Source: CAZJJZ01 sp964546505 (GTDB taxonomy: Bacteria > Patescibacteriota > Gracilibacteria > UBA1369). Taken from it: 9,058 nt of DNA. The stretch lies in NCBI GenBank assembly GCA_964546505.1, contig CAZJJZ010000033.1:1-9058 (forward strand). Direction: 5' to 3'. The notes beneath the pieces were generated by a model, which saw nothing but the letters and a program-made list of their open reading frames with translations, had not been told where the DNA came from and did not search any database. How positions within the stretch are numbered: the stretch's first letter is position 1; every line of letters begins with the position of its first letter. Of this stretch, positions 1 through 5,462 are shown in pieces. Made by a program: the position numbers and the translations under genes.

Positions 1-162
1 CGCCAGTAAAGCTGCAGAACCTCCCACCACCCAATTCAAATTCGCCAGTTCCGCTTCAAGCAGTTTTGCTTTAAAGTTGCGTAGCGCTCCCTCATAGGAC
101 TTAATTCTTTCCAAGTTCTGCGGAGACATTTCTGTTTGTAAGTCTTGTTCAAGTTGGTTCAT
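1..162 (-). CDS. Partial protein (N-terminal 54 residues), possible nucleotidyltransferase fold
   Basis: An open frame reads leftward from an ATG (CAT at 160-162) and runs off the left edge without a stop, giving 54 residues. The first 40 or so are charged and predicted helical, starting MNQLEQDLQTEM. The visible end reads NWVVGGSAALLA. A hydrophobic strand followed by GGSAA is the way the core of many nucleotidyltransferase-fold proteins begins (AbiEii-like and aminoglycoside nucleotidyltransferases), but the diagnostic DxD residues would lie outside the window, so this is only a suggestion. A good sigma-70-like promoter lies upstream on the same strand (213-241), which supports a real gene start. 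No Shine-Dalgarno sequence is visible. The gene is divergent from the glycine-rich protein gene. The coding call is fairly safe and the function is uncertain. Confidence 0.65.
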   Translation of the reverse strand, partial: MNQLEQDLQTEMSPQNLERIKSYEGALRNFKAKLLEAELANLNWVVGGSAALLA

Positions 163-212
163 AGTGGGGAAATAGAATACATATTTCCAATTATCTATTG
201 TTTGTATTTTAA

Positions 213-241
213 ATTAAAGAACAAGAGGGGTTTTTTGACAA
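213..241 (-). promoter_or_regulatory. Candidate sigma-70 promoter for the leftward partial gene
   Basis: On the minus strand, TTGTCA (236-241) and TTTAAT (213-218) each match the consensus hexamers at 5 of 6 positions and are separated by exactly 17 bp. Transcription would start near 206, giving a 5' leader of about 44 nt before the ATG at 162. The call rests on motif match and spacing only. Confidence 0.45.
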
Positions 242-299
242 ATTGCAGTTGCGTACTCTGACTTAGTGTTTTTTGGTATATATTTTATCATATTTAAAG

Positions 300-328
300 T
301 TGATTTTTGGTGAATTTTGGCTGATATT
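300..328 (+). promoter_or_regulatory. Weak candidate promoter for the glycine-rich protein gene
   Basis: TTGATT (300-305) and GATATT (323-328) are 17 bp apart and each match the consensus at 4 of 6 positions. Transcription would start near 335, leaving a short AT-rich leader before the ATG at 357. The surrounding 163-356 stretch is very AT-rich, so chance matches are likely. Confidence 0.25.
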
Positions 329-356
329 GCACTAGATAAATTTAATTTTAATATTC

Positions 357-1400
357 ATGAACAAGCCCAATTTAAACTTGCCCAATTTGGACAAAGCTGT
401 TTCACAGAGAGCAAGCATTTCGTCTATTTTGCCTAAAGTAATAAACCTTAAGACTGGTTTTGCAGCTGCTGTTTTGGCTACTATGAATGGCTCGGCTTGT
501 TCTTCTGTTACTTATATTGATGATCCTTATGCAGCGGGTGCAGCTGGGATCAATAGCTTTGCTGGTAATGCTGGTAATGCAGGATTGGATGCGGGCGGTT
601 CAGCAGGCGCAGGTTTTGGAGGTGTAGGGGCTGTGGGAGGTGCTTATGGTGGTATGGCTGGAAGTGGAGGAGCAGAAATTGGTGGAACTGGTGGAGTGGA
701 AACCGGCGGAACTGGTGGAGTGGAAACCGGCGGAACTGGTGGAATTAACAATGGTGGTACAGGTGGAGTGGTGACAGGTGGAACTGGTGGAATTAACAAT
801 GGTGGTACAGGTGGAGTGGTGACGGGCGGAACTGGTGGAATTAATAATGGTGGTACAGGTGGAGTGGAAACCGGCGGTACAGGTGGGACTGGCTCAGCTC
901 CTTTTAATTGTGAAAATGTTGAAATTGTGGCGGTGCCTAGTGGTACTAATGTAATGAGGACTGCGTTTACAATTGCTGATGCTTCTGCTCCTGGTTTGGA
1001 ACCGAGTTTATCTATTGTTTATCCGACGACAGGAAATTGGTTTTTTGAAGTAAAACAGTTCAATTCAGTGCGACCTCTGAAAAAAGCATTTGTATTTCAA
1101 GTTGTTAATGAATTAGATCATAAAGATCACACTGCCAATTTTTATATTCCCGGACATCAACAAGAATGTAGAATTTATGGATACGGTTATTTGAGTAGCT
1201 ATGTGATCCCAATGTCTTTGACAAATTTTCAAGATGCCTATAACCAAATTGATTTTGCAAAATATATGCCCAAAACTACTGCTACGCAGTTGATCAATTT
1301 GGATACTATTAATGAAAGTAATGATCCGGGTTCCATGGTGGTGAATTTGCAGGGACCCAATTCGGCAATCTATATTCTTTGGCAAGGTCCAGTTTTATAA
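357..1400 (+). CDS. Exported glycine-rich tandem-repeat protein, possible lipoprotein
   Basis: This 347-residue protein is of unrecognised function. A short hydrophobic stretch (residues 34-43, after a long polar N-terminus) is followed by GSAC, with Cys48 a possible lipidation site. Gly at the -3 position is poor for a lipobox, so this is uncertain. Residues 58-180 are Gly/Ala/Thr-rich. Residues 109-177 are a regular 8-residue repeat, GGTGG followed by VET, INN or VVT, like the low-complexity linkers that project surface proteins in some bacteria. Residues 181-347 form a non-repetitive C-terminal domain with two cysteines (C185, C271) that could form a disulfide. It is probably co-transcribed with the small exported protein 18 bp downstream. 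The ATG at 357 is the only good start and has no Shine-Dalgarno sequence. The repeats look prone to length change. A surface-anchored adhesin or sheath protein is inferred, not shown. Confidence 0.85.
   Translation: MNKPNLNLPNLDKAVSQRASISSILPKVINLKTGFAAAVLATMNGSACSSVTYIDDPYAAGAAGINSFAGNAGNAGLDAGGSAGAGFGGVGAVGGAYGGMAGSGGAEIGGTGGVETGGTGGVETGGTGGINNGGTGGVVTGGTGGINNGGTGGVVTGGTGGINNGGTGGVETGGTGGTGSAPFNCENVEIVAVPSGTNVMRTAFTIADASAPGLEPSLSIVYPTTGNWFFEVKQFNSVRPLKKAFVFQVVNELDHKDHTANFYIPGHQQECRIYGYGYLSSYVIPMSLTNFQDAYNQIDFAKYMPKTTATQLINLDTINESNDPGSMVVNLQGPNSAIYILWQGPVL
681..887 (+). repeat. In-frame tandem repeat, 24-bp unit with a 48-bp higher-order period
   Basis: Eight 24-bp units plus a partial ninth encode GGTGG-VET/INN/VVT. 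The first two units (681-704, 705-728) differ at one base. Three 48-bp units follow at 729-776, 777-824 and 825-872. Units 1 and 2 differ at 2 of 48 bases, and units 1 and 3 at 4. Such high DNA identity, including synonymous positions, points to recent duplication by slippage or unequal crossing-over rather than selection on protein alone. All units are multiples of three, so gain or loss would keep the frame. Confidence 0.95.
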
Positions 1401-1418
1401 TTATTAATTCATCAAGAT

Positions 1419-1745
1419 ATGAAATCATCAAAAGTTGTAATTTCTGTATTGGCAATAGCGCTGGTTGCTGTAACGAGTGTTTGGGTTTATCAAATGGGAA
1501 CTGCTACCGACATGCAGGCCGCCATACTGACAAACACATTTAGCAATTTAACTGTTACAGGTGAATTTAGAGCTGATAATAATAGATGGGGAACTACTTC
1601 TGCTGCAGCCATTATCAGTGAAGTAGAAGGTTTGAAATCCTTGACCTGTCCAGCTGGTACATATTTAATGAATTTGACGTATACGACTGATACAGCTTCC
1701 AATAATATTATTTCAATTTCCGGTGGAAATTGTGCCAAATTATAG
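1419..1745 (+). CDS. Small exported protein with a two-cysteine C-terminal domain (paralogue A)
   Basis: This 108-residue protein has a basic start (MKSSK), one hydrophobic segment (residues 6-24) that is a signal peptide or membrane anchor, and possible cleavage near MQA-A (residues 32-35). Residues 43-108 are a compact domain ending in CAKL with two cysteines (C77, C105) placed for a disulfide. This domain is 49/66 identical, without gaps, to the C-terminus of the protein encoded at 1837-2394. Shared motifs are LTVTG, ADNN.WG, SEVEGLK, LTCPAGTYLMNL and GG.CAKL. I do not recognise the family. The CPAGTYL pattern recalls disulfide-stapled tips of pilus or tail-fibre proteins, but that is only an impression. 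The gene follows the glycine-rich gene by 18 bp and is probably co-transcribed with it. It has no Shine-Dalgarno sequence and no clear terminator after it. Confidence 0.85.
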   Translation: MKSSKVVISVLAIALVAVTSVWVYQMGTATDMQAAILTNTFSNLTVTGEFRADNNRWGTTSAAAIISEVEGLKSLTCPAGTYLMNLTYTTDTASNNIISISGGNCAKL

Positions 1746-1772
1746 TCGGAAGTTGAATATCATGCTGGGTTC

Positions 1773-1801
1773 TTGACCTTGTATGAATTGTGTGTTATAA
1801 T
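1773..1801 (+). promoter_or_regulatory. Strong sigma-70 promoter for the carbohydrate-binding-like protein gene
   Basis: TTGACC (1773-1778) and a perfect TATAAT (1796-1801) are separated by 17 bp, and TGT directly before the -10 box makes it an extended -10. Transcription should start near 1808, leaving about 29 nt of A-rich leader without a Shine-Dalgarno sequence before the ATG at 1837. This is the best promoter in the window and implies that paralogue B is expressed separately from paralogue A. Confidence 0.8.
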
Positions 1802-1830
1802 GTGTAGAAGTCTTAAAATATAACACACAA
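1788..1830. repeat. Perfect 12-bp inverted repeat over the -10 box and leader
   Basis: TTGTGTGTTATA (1788-1799) is mirrored exactly by TATAACACACAA (1819-1830) across a 19-bp spacer. The left arm includes most of the TATAAT box and the right arm ends 6 bp before the start codon. The arm centres are 31 bp apart, close to three helical turns, which suits a dimeric or paired regulator gripping both sides of the transcription start. If transcripts enter from upstream, the same arms would form an RNA hairpin next to the start codon. Confidence 0.7.
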
Positions 1831-1836
1831 ATAAAT

Positions 1837-2394
1837 ATGAAAACTTCAAATGCATTTCTTTCTTTGGCAGTTGCAGCTGTAGCTGTATTGTCTGGTTTTG
1901 TCGCTTTTAACGCGATTTACACTTCTGATGTTAAGGCTGATGTTTTGGCCGGAGCATCTTGTCCTGAAGTTTATGCAGATAGAGCTTATTCTGAAGGATC
2001 AAAAGTATTGTATAAAGGTGTGACTTACACATGTGCTGCAGGTTCTACTTGGATTTGTTCCAATTATCGTCCTGATGGAAACACTTGGACAGGTGCAAAT
2101 GGAGGTGCGAGTGCTGCGTCTTGGGTAATGTATCATTGGTTACCAGGACAAGCTTGTAGCAGTAATCCTGTATCGACAGGAACCGTGCAAGGTGATTTGA
2201 CAGTAACTGGTGATGTGAAAGCTGATAATAATACCTGGGGTGCTACTTCTCCAGCAGTGATTACTAGTGAGGTAGAGGGTTTGAAGACTTTGACTTGTCC
2301 AGCAGGAACCTACTTGATGAATTTGGTTTATACAACTTCAACTGCTACTAATGACATTGTTAGCATTGAAGGTGGACATTGCGCGAAATTATAA
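1837..2394 (+). CDS. Exported protein with CBM5/12-like carbohydrate-binding domain plus shared C-terminal domain (paralogue B)
   Basis: This is a 185-residue protein. Residues 1-27 are a signal peptide or anchor (MKTS, then a hydrophobic run), with a possible cleavage after VKA (A34). Residues 42-107 contain YSEGSKVLYKGVTYTC (51-66), followed by W72, P79, W84, W96 and W101. This matches the Y..G..V.Y.G..Y.C pattern and aromatic residues of chitin-binding CBM5/12 modules. Cys42, 66, 74 and 107 may form extra disulfides. Residues 120-185 repeat the C-terminal domain of the protein encoded at 1419-1745, with C154 and C182. The pair therefore looks like a duplication in which one copy gained, or the other lost, a sugar-binding module. 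The gene has its own strong promoter with an inverted repeat upstream and a terminator downstream. Binding to chitin, peptidoglycan or another glycan is inferred. There is no catalytic domain, so attachment is likelier than degradation. Confidence 0.85.
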   Translation: MKTSNAFLSLAVAAVAVLSGFVAFNAIYTSDVKADVLAGASCPEVYADRAYSEGSKVLYKGVTYTCAAGSTWICSNYRPDGNTWTGANGGASAASWVMYHWLPGQACSSNPVSTGTVQGDLTVTGDVKADNNTWGATSPAVITSEVEGLKTLTCPAGTYLMNLVYTTSTATNDIVSIEGGHCAKL

Positions 2395-2405
2395 TTTGCT
2401 ATTGC

Positions 2406-2437
2406 AAAGGAGCCTCCAGAAATGGGGGCTTTTTTTT
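2406..2437 (+). terminator. Rho-independent terminator after paralogue B
   Basis: AGCCTCC (2411-2417) pairs with GGGGGCT (2424-2430), with one G-U pair and a 6-nt loop, and is followed directly by a run of T. The A and G bases at 2406-2410 can pair with part of the T-run and lengthen the stem. It lies 12 bp after the stop at 2394 and separates the exported-protein locus from rlmI. Confidence 0.9.
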
Positions 2438-2485
2438 GTGAGTACAAAATGTTACATTGCACGCGAATTTTTATTTCGAATTGAT

Positions 2486-3673
2486 ATGTCACGAATTTAT
2501 TTAAAGTCTGGTAGGGAGAGATCGGTATTCTATCAACATCCCTGGATTTTTTCCGGTGGAATTGCCAAGGTGGAAAAAGTAAAAGATGGAGCAATTGCCG
2601 AAATCTATAGTGCCAATGGTGAGTTTTTGGCTGAAGGATATTATAATTCAGCGTGTAGCATTGCTGTGCGCATCTTGAGTTTTGGTCAAAAATTGGCTGC
2701 AAATTGGTTGGAACAAAAAATTGTCGCCTCTATAAAGAGAAGAAACTTATTATCCGAGTATGTTTCCAAAAGGCTGGTTTTTGCTGAAAGCGATTTTTTA
2801 CCGGGATTGGTAGTGGATTTATATCATGAGGAGAATGGGAACAAATACTTGGTCTATCAGATTTCTACTTTGGGTATGGACCAATTGAGAGCGAACATTG
2901 AGCAGGTTTTGCATCAACTTTATCCGGAGGCGGTTATCATAGAAAGAAGTGATCTGGCGGTACGCAAGCAAGAGGGTTTGACGGAATTGAGTCCAGAGGT
3001 GCGCAAGGGAGTTTTATCCGGACCAATTACCATTGTGGAAAATGGGGTGAAGTTGATTGTGGATTTATTAAATGGTCAAAAGACTGGTTTTTTTCTGGAT
3101 CAGCGGGAAAATCGGGCGGTGGTGCAAAAATACGCTACCGGAAAAAAGGTCTTGAATTTATTCGCCTATACAGGTGGATTCTCTTTGCAAGCTGCTCTTG
3201 CCGGAGCAAAAACAGTGGTGTCTGTGGATATTTCAGAAAATGCGGGAAAAATCTGTGAAAGTAATTTTGCTGTCAATTTTCCAAGGTTTGACCATCAACT
3301 GGTGGTAAAGGATGCCTTTGAGTATTTGGAGGAGGCGATAGCTGATGGAGTAACATTTGATGTGGTGATAGTGGATCCTCCCGCTTTTGTTAAATCAAAG
3401 GATAAATTGGACCAAGCACTGAAAGCTTATGTTGGTTTAAATGCCCTGGCCCTCAAAGTACTTGCGGCTGACGGTCTGTTGATTTCTTCTTCCTGTTCTG
3501 GATACATTGATCATCAAACTTTTCGAGGAATGCTCTTTCAGTCCGCCATCAAAAGCGGATGTGATTTGCAAATCGTGGAACAAAAGACTCAACCTTTGGA
3601 CCATCCAATACTGGTTACTTTCCCGGAGGGTGAGTATTTGAAATTTCTAGTAGCGAGAAAAATATCCCCATGA
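2486..3673 (+). CDS. rlmI: 23S rRNA (cytosine-C5)-methyltransferase RlmI
   Basis: This 395-residue protein is almost the length of E. coli RlmI (396). In E. coli that enzyme methylates C1962 of 23S rRNA at carbon 5 using S-adenosylmethionine. The N-terminal PUA domain begins LKSGRERSVFYQHPWIFSGG, followed by SDxAVRKxEG and GQKTGFFLDQREN (197-209). The Rossmann methyltransferase core has VLNLFAYTGGF (222-232, SAM binding), DPPAF (297-301) and SSSCSG with the catalytic Cys337. It ends with DHPILVTFPEGEYLK, as in the family. An in-frame start at 2351 is possible but would lie inside the preceding gene and upstream of its terminator, and the family begins at MSRIYLKSG, so the ATG at 2486 is chosen. 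The TGA stop overlaps the next gene's ATG (ATGA), which implies coupled translation. No promoter or Shine-Dalgarno sequence is clear upstream. Confidence 0.94.
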   Translation: MSRIYLKSGRERSVFYQHPWIFSGGIAKVEKVKDGAIAEIYSANGEFLAEGYYNSACSIAVRILSFGQKLAANWLEQKIVASIKRRNLLSEYVSKRLVFAESDFLPGLVVDLYHEENGNKYLVYQISTLGMDQLRANIEQVLHQLYPEAVIIERSDLAVRKQEGLTELSPEVRKGVLSGPITIVENGVKLIVDLLNGQKTGFFLDQRENRAVVQKYATGKKVLNLFAYTGGFSLQAALAGAKTVVSVDISENAGKICESNFAVNFPRFDHQLVVKDAFEYLEEAIADGVTFDVVIVDPPAFVKSKDKLDQALKAYVGLNALALKVLAADGLLISSSCSGYIDHQTFRGMLFQSAIKSGCDLQIVEQKTQPLDHPILVTFPEGEYLKFLVARKISP

Positions 3674-4554
3674 GTAAAAAGATTCTGATAGCAGGAGGAA
3701 GCGGCTTTATTGGTATTCATCTAGCAAAGTTTTTGTTGGAAAAAAATTTCCAGGTGGGGATAATAACACGTCATGCAGCCAAGGTTCGTCAACAAATGCC
3801 CTCGGATTTAGCCATTTTGGAATGGGATTATCAAAATCCTGAACAGATCAAAAAACAGGTGCAAAATTATCAAGTAGTAATAAATTTGAGTGGTGCCTCA
3901 GTGTTTTCTTTTTGGCAGTTTTGGCGTCGTAAAGAGATCATCCAAAGTCGTATACAAACTACCAAGGCTTTGGTGCAAACACTTTCTGAGCAGCAGTACT
4001 ACGTGCAAATATCTGGTGCTCATATTTACACTCCTGGAATCAAGGGAAAGCGTTTGGAAACTGATGAAATCAAGCCAAATACAGGTTTGAATTTTCTGCA
4101 GCGATTGAGTTTGTTGTGGGAGGAAGCAGCGTTAACTGCCAAATCTAAAGTGCGGAAAATGGTGATTTTGCGTTTAGGGGTGGTGGTGGGAGAGGGAAGC
4201 CCGTTCAACAAGGCCTTAACAAAAATATTGAAGTTTCGTCTTTTCCCGGCGCCCAGTGGTGGTTTTGCGCCTATTCCCTGCATAGGCTTGGAGGATTTGC
4301 TGGTGGTTTTTGAGCAAGTGCTGGATCAAGAAGTGGAGGGGATAGTAAATTGTGTCAACGCCAAGGGACTGGACTTGGAGCAATATTTCCTTCATTTAGC
4401 CGCAAAAGCTGGTAAAAAATTGTGGGTGATCCACTTTCCCAGGATATTGGTGAAACTTTTGGGCGTGAAGTTGAGTAAATTGATCTTGGAAGAAATCGCT
4501 TTTGATAATGCTAAATTGCTGAAGATTTTAGGACGTCCAACCAAAGGAATTTAG
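3670..4554 (+). CDS. TIGR01777-family epimerase-like SDR protein (YfcH type)
   Basis: This 294-residue protein has an N-terminal NAD(P)-binding Rossmann fold with GGSGFIG at residues 9-15. The pattern INLSGASV..FW, then RRKEIIQSRIQTTKALV, follows the TIGR01777 family, as do NFLQRLSLLWEEAA and VILRLGVVVGEGSP. The C-terminus (about 240-294) corresponds to the DUF1731 tail, ending LLKILGRP. The physiological substrate of this family is not established. It is an extended short-chain dehydrogenase often labelled nucleotide-sugar epimerase or cell-division inhibitor homologue. The usual W-I-H segment of the family is replaced here by PIPCIGLEDL, so this copy is somewhat divergent. The gene overlaps the rlmI stop by 4 bp and is expected to be co-transcribed. 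Its 3' end overlaps the convergent DUF4395 gene by 4 bp. Confidence 0.88.
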   Translation: MSKKILIAGGSGFIGIHLAKFLLEKNFQVGIITRHAAKVRQQMPSDLAILEWDYQNPEQIKKQVQNYQVVINLSGASVFSFWQFWRRKEIIQSRIQTTKALVQTLSEQQYYVQISGAHIYTPGIKGKRLETDEIKPNTGLNFLQRLSLLWEEAALTAKSKVRKMVILRLGVVVGEGSPFNKALTKILKFRLFPAPSGGFAPIPCIGLEDLLVVFEQVLDQEVEGIVNCVNAKGLDLEQYFLHLAAKAGKKLWVIHFPRILVKLLGVKLSKLILEEIAFDNAKLLKILGRPTKGI

Positions 4555-5099
4555 GTTTTTTTGATGCTGCATGCTCCTCCTGGACAAGCCGGTTTTTGCA
4601 CAGGTGCTGGCAGTAGTTTTTTGTTCAGCAAAAAATTGTAAATTTTGCACCCTACACAAATCCCAGCAGCGGACTCTAACCACATAAATAATAAGCAAGT
4701 CCCACAAATCAATAAATTAACCATGCCTTGATATTGCAATACGAATAGGGAAATCATCATGATGCTGGAGAGCGTTAGTCCAATTCCCCAGGCAAAGCGT
4801 TTTTGAATAGCGCCAACATATTCAGGCTTCTGCTTAAGGGTTACTAGTTTGCCAATCCAACCAAGATAACTGTATTGAGGGCCGAAGACTGTTTTTAAGA
4901 AAAAGTCGAACCAGAAAATCGGTACCAGGAAAGACAGATATGTTCTGTTTTCCAGAAAAAGTGCATTGAAAAAGGCGAAAAAGCCTAATGCATACATAAT
5001 TCCTGCTGTCGCTCTGATACTTCTTTCGTTAACCACTCCATATTCGGCGGGTTCTCCGTGGATAATTAGATTGGGGATAATTTGACCGTAGTTTTTCAT
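4551..5099 (-). CDS. DUF4395 integral membrane protein with cysteine-rich tail
   Basis: This 182-residue membrane protein belongs to the DUF4395 family. It shows VNERSIRATAGIMYAL, a membrane hairpin with FDFFLKTVFGPQYS, the family's KRFAWGIGL segment, and the hallmark ESAAGICVGCKIY with E142 and a CxxC (C148, C151). After the last membrane segment a short tail adds CPGGAC (C172, C177), giving four cysteines near one membrane face. The family's biochemical role is not established. Its thiols and its place directly behind a CsoR-family repressor gene (18-bp gap, same strand) suggest metal or sulfur/persulfide handling, which is inference. The start ATG at 5097-5099 has no Shine-Dalgarno sequence. 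The TAA stop overlaps the TAG of the convergent SDR gene, with no terminator between them. Confidence 0.88.
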   Translation of the reverse strand: MKNYGQIIPNLIIHGEPAEYGVVNERSIRATAGIMYALGFFAFFNALFLENRTYLSFLVPIFWFDFFLKTVFGPQYSYLGWIGKLVTLKQKPEYVGAIQKRFAWGIGLTLSSIMMISLFVLQYQGMVNLLICGTCLLFMWLESAAGICVGCKIYNFLLNKKLLPAPVQKPACPGGACSIKKT

Positions 5100-5117
5100 G
5101 ATAGGTTACTGGTTATA

Positions 5118-5342
5118 TTATGCTTGAATTAGTTTTAACAGAGTCTTGGAGTTAATACGTTTTTGTTGAATTAACTGTTCGATTAAACTGGCTTTAAAGG
5201 AGTCTAGTGACTTGATTGTGCTGGTACTGAGGTGGCTGATTTTTTCGCATTCGGCGTTGTTTTCCAGATATTCTTTTAGCTTGTTGATTTGTCCTTGAAT
5301 TCTATTGAGTCGATTGATTAGTTGATGACAATTACTTTTCAT
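5118..5342 (-). CDS. CsoR/RcnR (DUF156)-family repressor with non-canonical ligand set
   Basis: This 74-residue all-helical protein has the family core RLNRIQGQI (11-19), then ECEKI with Cys32 and SLDSFKASLIEQL (45-57). Family members are tetrameric repressors that release G-tract operators on binding Cu(I), Ni/Co, formaldehyde or persulfide. A gapless alignment on Cys32 puts the usual ligand His (+25) at Leu57 and the second Cys (+29) at Lys61, so the Cu(I) site and the CstR dithiol are both absent. Cys5-His6 at the N-terminus is an alternative thiol/imidazole pair. It is also short compared with typical members of about 85-100 residues. It is the first gene of a unit with the DUF4395 gene. 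A G-rich element overlaps the leader and a promoter lies behind it, suggesting autorepression. Family assignment is firm and the inducer is unknown. Confidence 0.88.
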   Translation of the reverse strand: MKSNCHQLINRLNRIQGQINKLKEYLENNAECEKISHLSTSTIKSLDSFKASLIEQLIQQKRINSKTLLKLIQA

Positions 5343-5358
5343 ATAGGGGGTGGGTTAA
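5342..5358 (-). promoter_or_regulatory. Candidate CsoR/RcnR-type operator (G-tract)
   Basis: The element TATAGGGGGTGGGTTAA lies just before the repressor's start codon, sharing its first base with it, within the predicted initial transcribed region. CsoR-family operators are G/C tracts flanked by A/T-rich arms, which this resembles, though no clean inverted repeat is visible. It is the only G-run of this kind in the divergent region. Confidence 0.35.
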
Positions 5359-5366
5359 TTTATTCC

Positions 5367-5394
5367 ATTTTATTTCGATTTTAAAACTTTACAA
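5367..5394 (-). promoter_or_regulatory. Candidate promoter of the repressor-DUF4395 unit
   Basis: On the minus strand, TTGTAA (5389-5394, 4/6) and TAAAAT (5367-5372, 5/6) are separated by 16 bp. Transcription would start near 5360, so the G-tract at 5342-5358 would sit just downstream of +1, a good place for repression. The same stretch holds TTTACA on the plus strand (5388-5393), a possible -35 for the ABC operon, but only a poor -10 (GAATAT, 5411-5416) follows it. Confidence 0.4.
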
Positions 5395-5462
5395 GTAGAC
5401 TTTTTTGATTGAATATGTTCGCGCCCAAGAGTAAAGTTATCAACTAACCTTAATTGCCATTT

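Noticed and set aside
235..240. Perfect TTGACA on the plus strand as a -35 box for the glycine-rich gene
   Set aside because: No acceptable -10 lies 16-18 bp downstream (CTGACT at 258-263), and the same bases serve a better-matched promoter on the minus strand.
681..887. Short regular repeats as a CRISPR array
   Set aside because: The units are contiguous, in frame within a gene, encode a Gly-rich repeat and have no unique spacers.
1788..1830. The inverted repeat as a terminator of the 1419-1745 gene
   Set aside because: The arms are A/T-rich, the spacer is 19 nt, no T-run follows, and the left arm contains a consensus -10 box.
2351..2485. N-terminal extension of RlmI by 45 residues from an upstream in-frame start
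   Set aside because: It would overlap the end of the preceding gene and span its terminator hairpin, and the extra residues have no family match. The ATG at 2486 gives the standard RlmI N-terminus.
2328..2702. Minus-strand open frame of 124 codons
   Set aside because: It lies antisense to the ends of two well-supported genes and a terminator, with no recognisable protein features.
3671..3673. Recoded TGA (glycine, as in Gracilibacteria/Absconditabacteria)
   Set aside because: No gene has an internal in-frame TGA, glycine is encoded by GGN throughout, and TGA ends RlmI at the expected length in an ATGA overlap.
5454..5462. TTG start three codons upstream for yadG
   Set aside because: An ATG follows at 5463 at the position where YadG homologues begin, and nothing favours the TTG.
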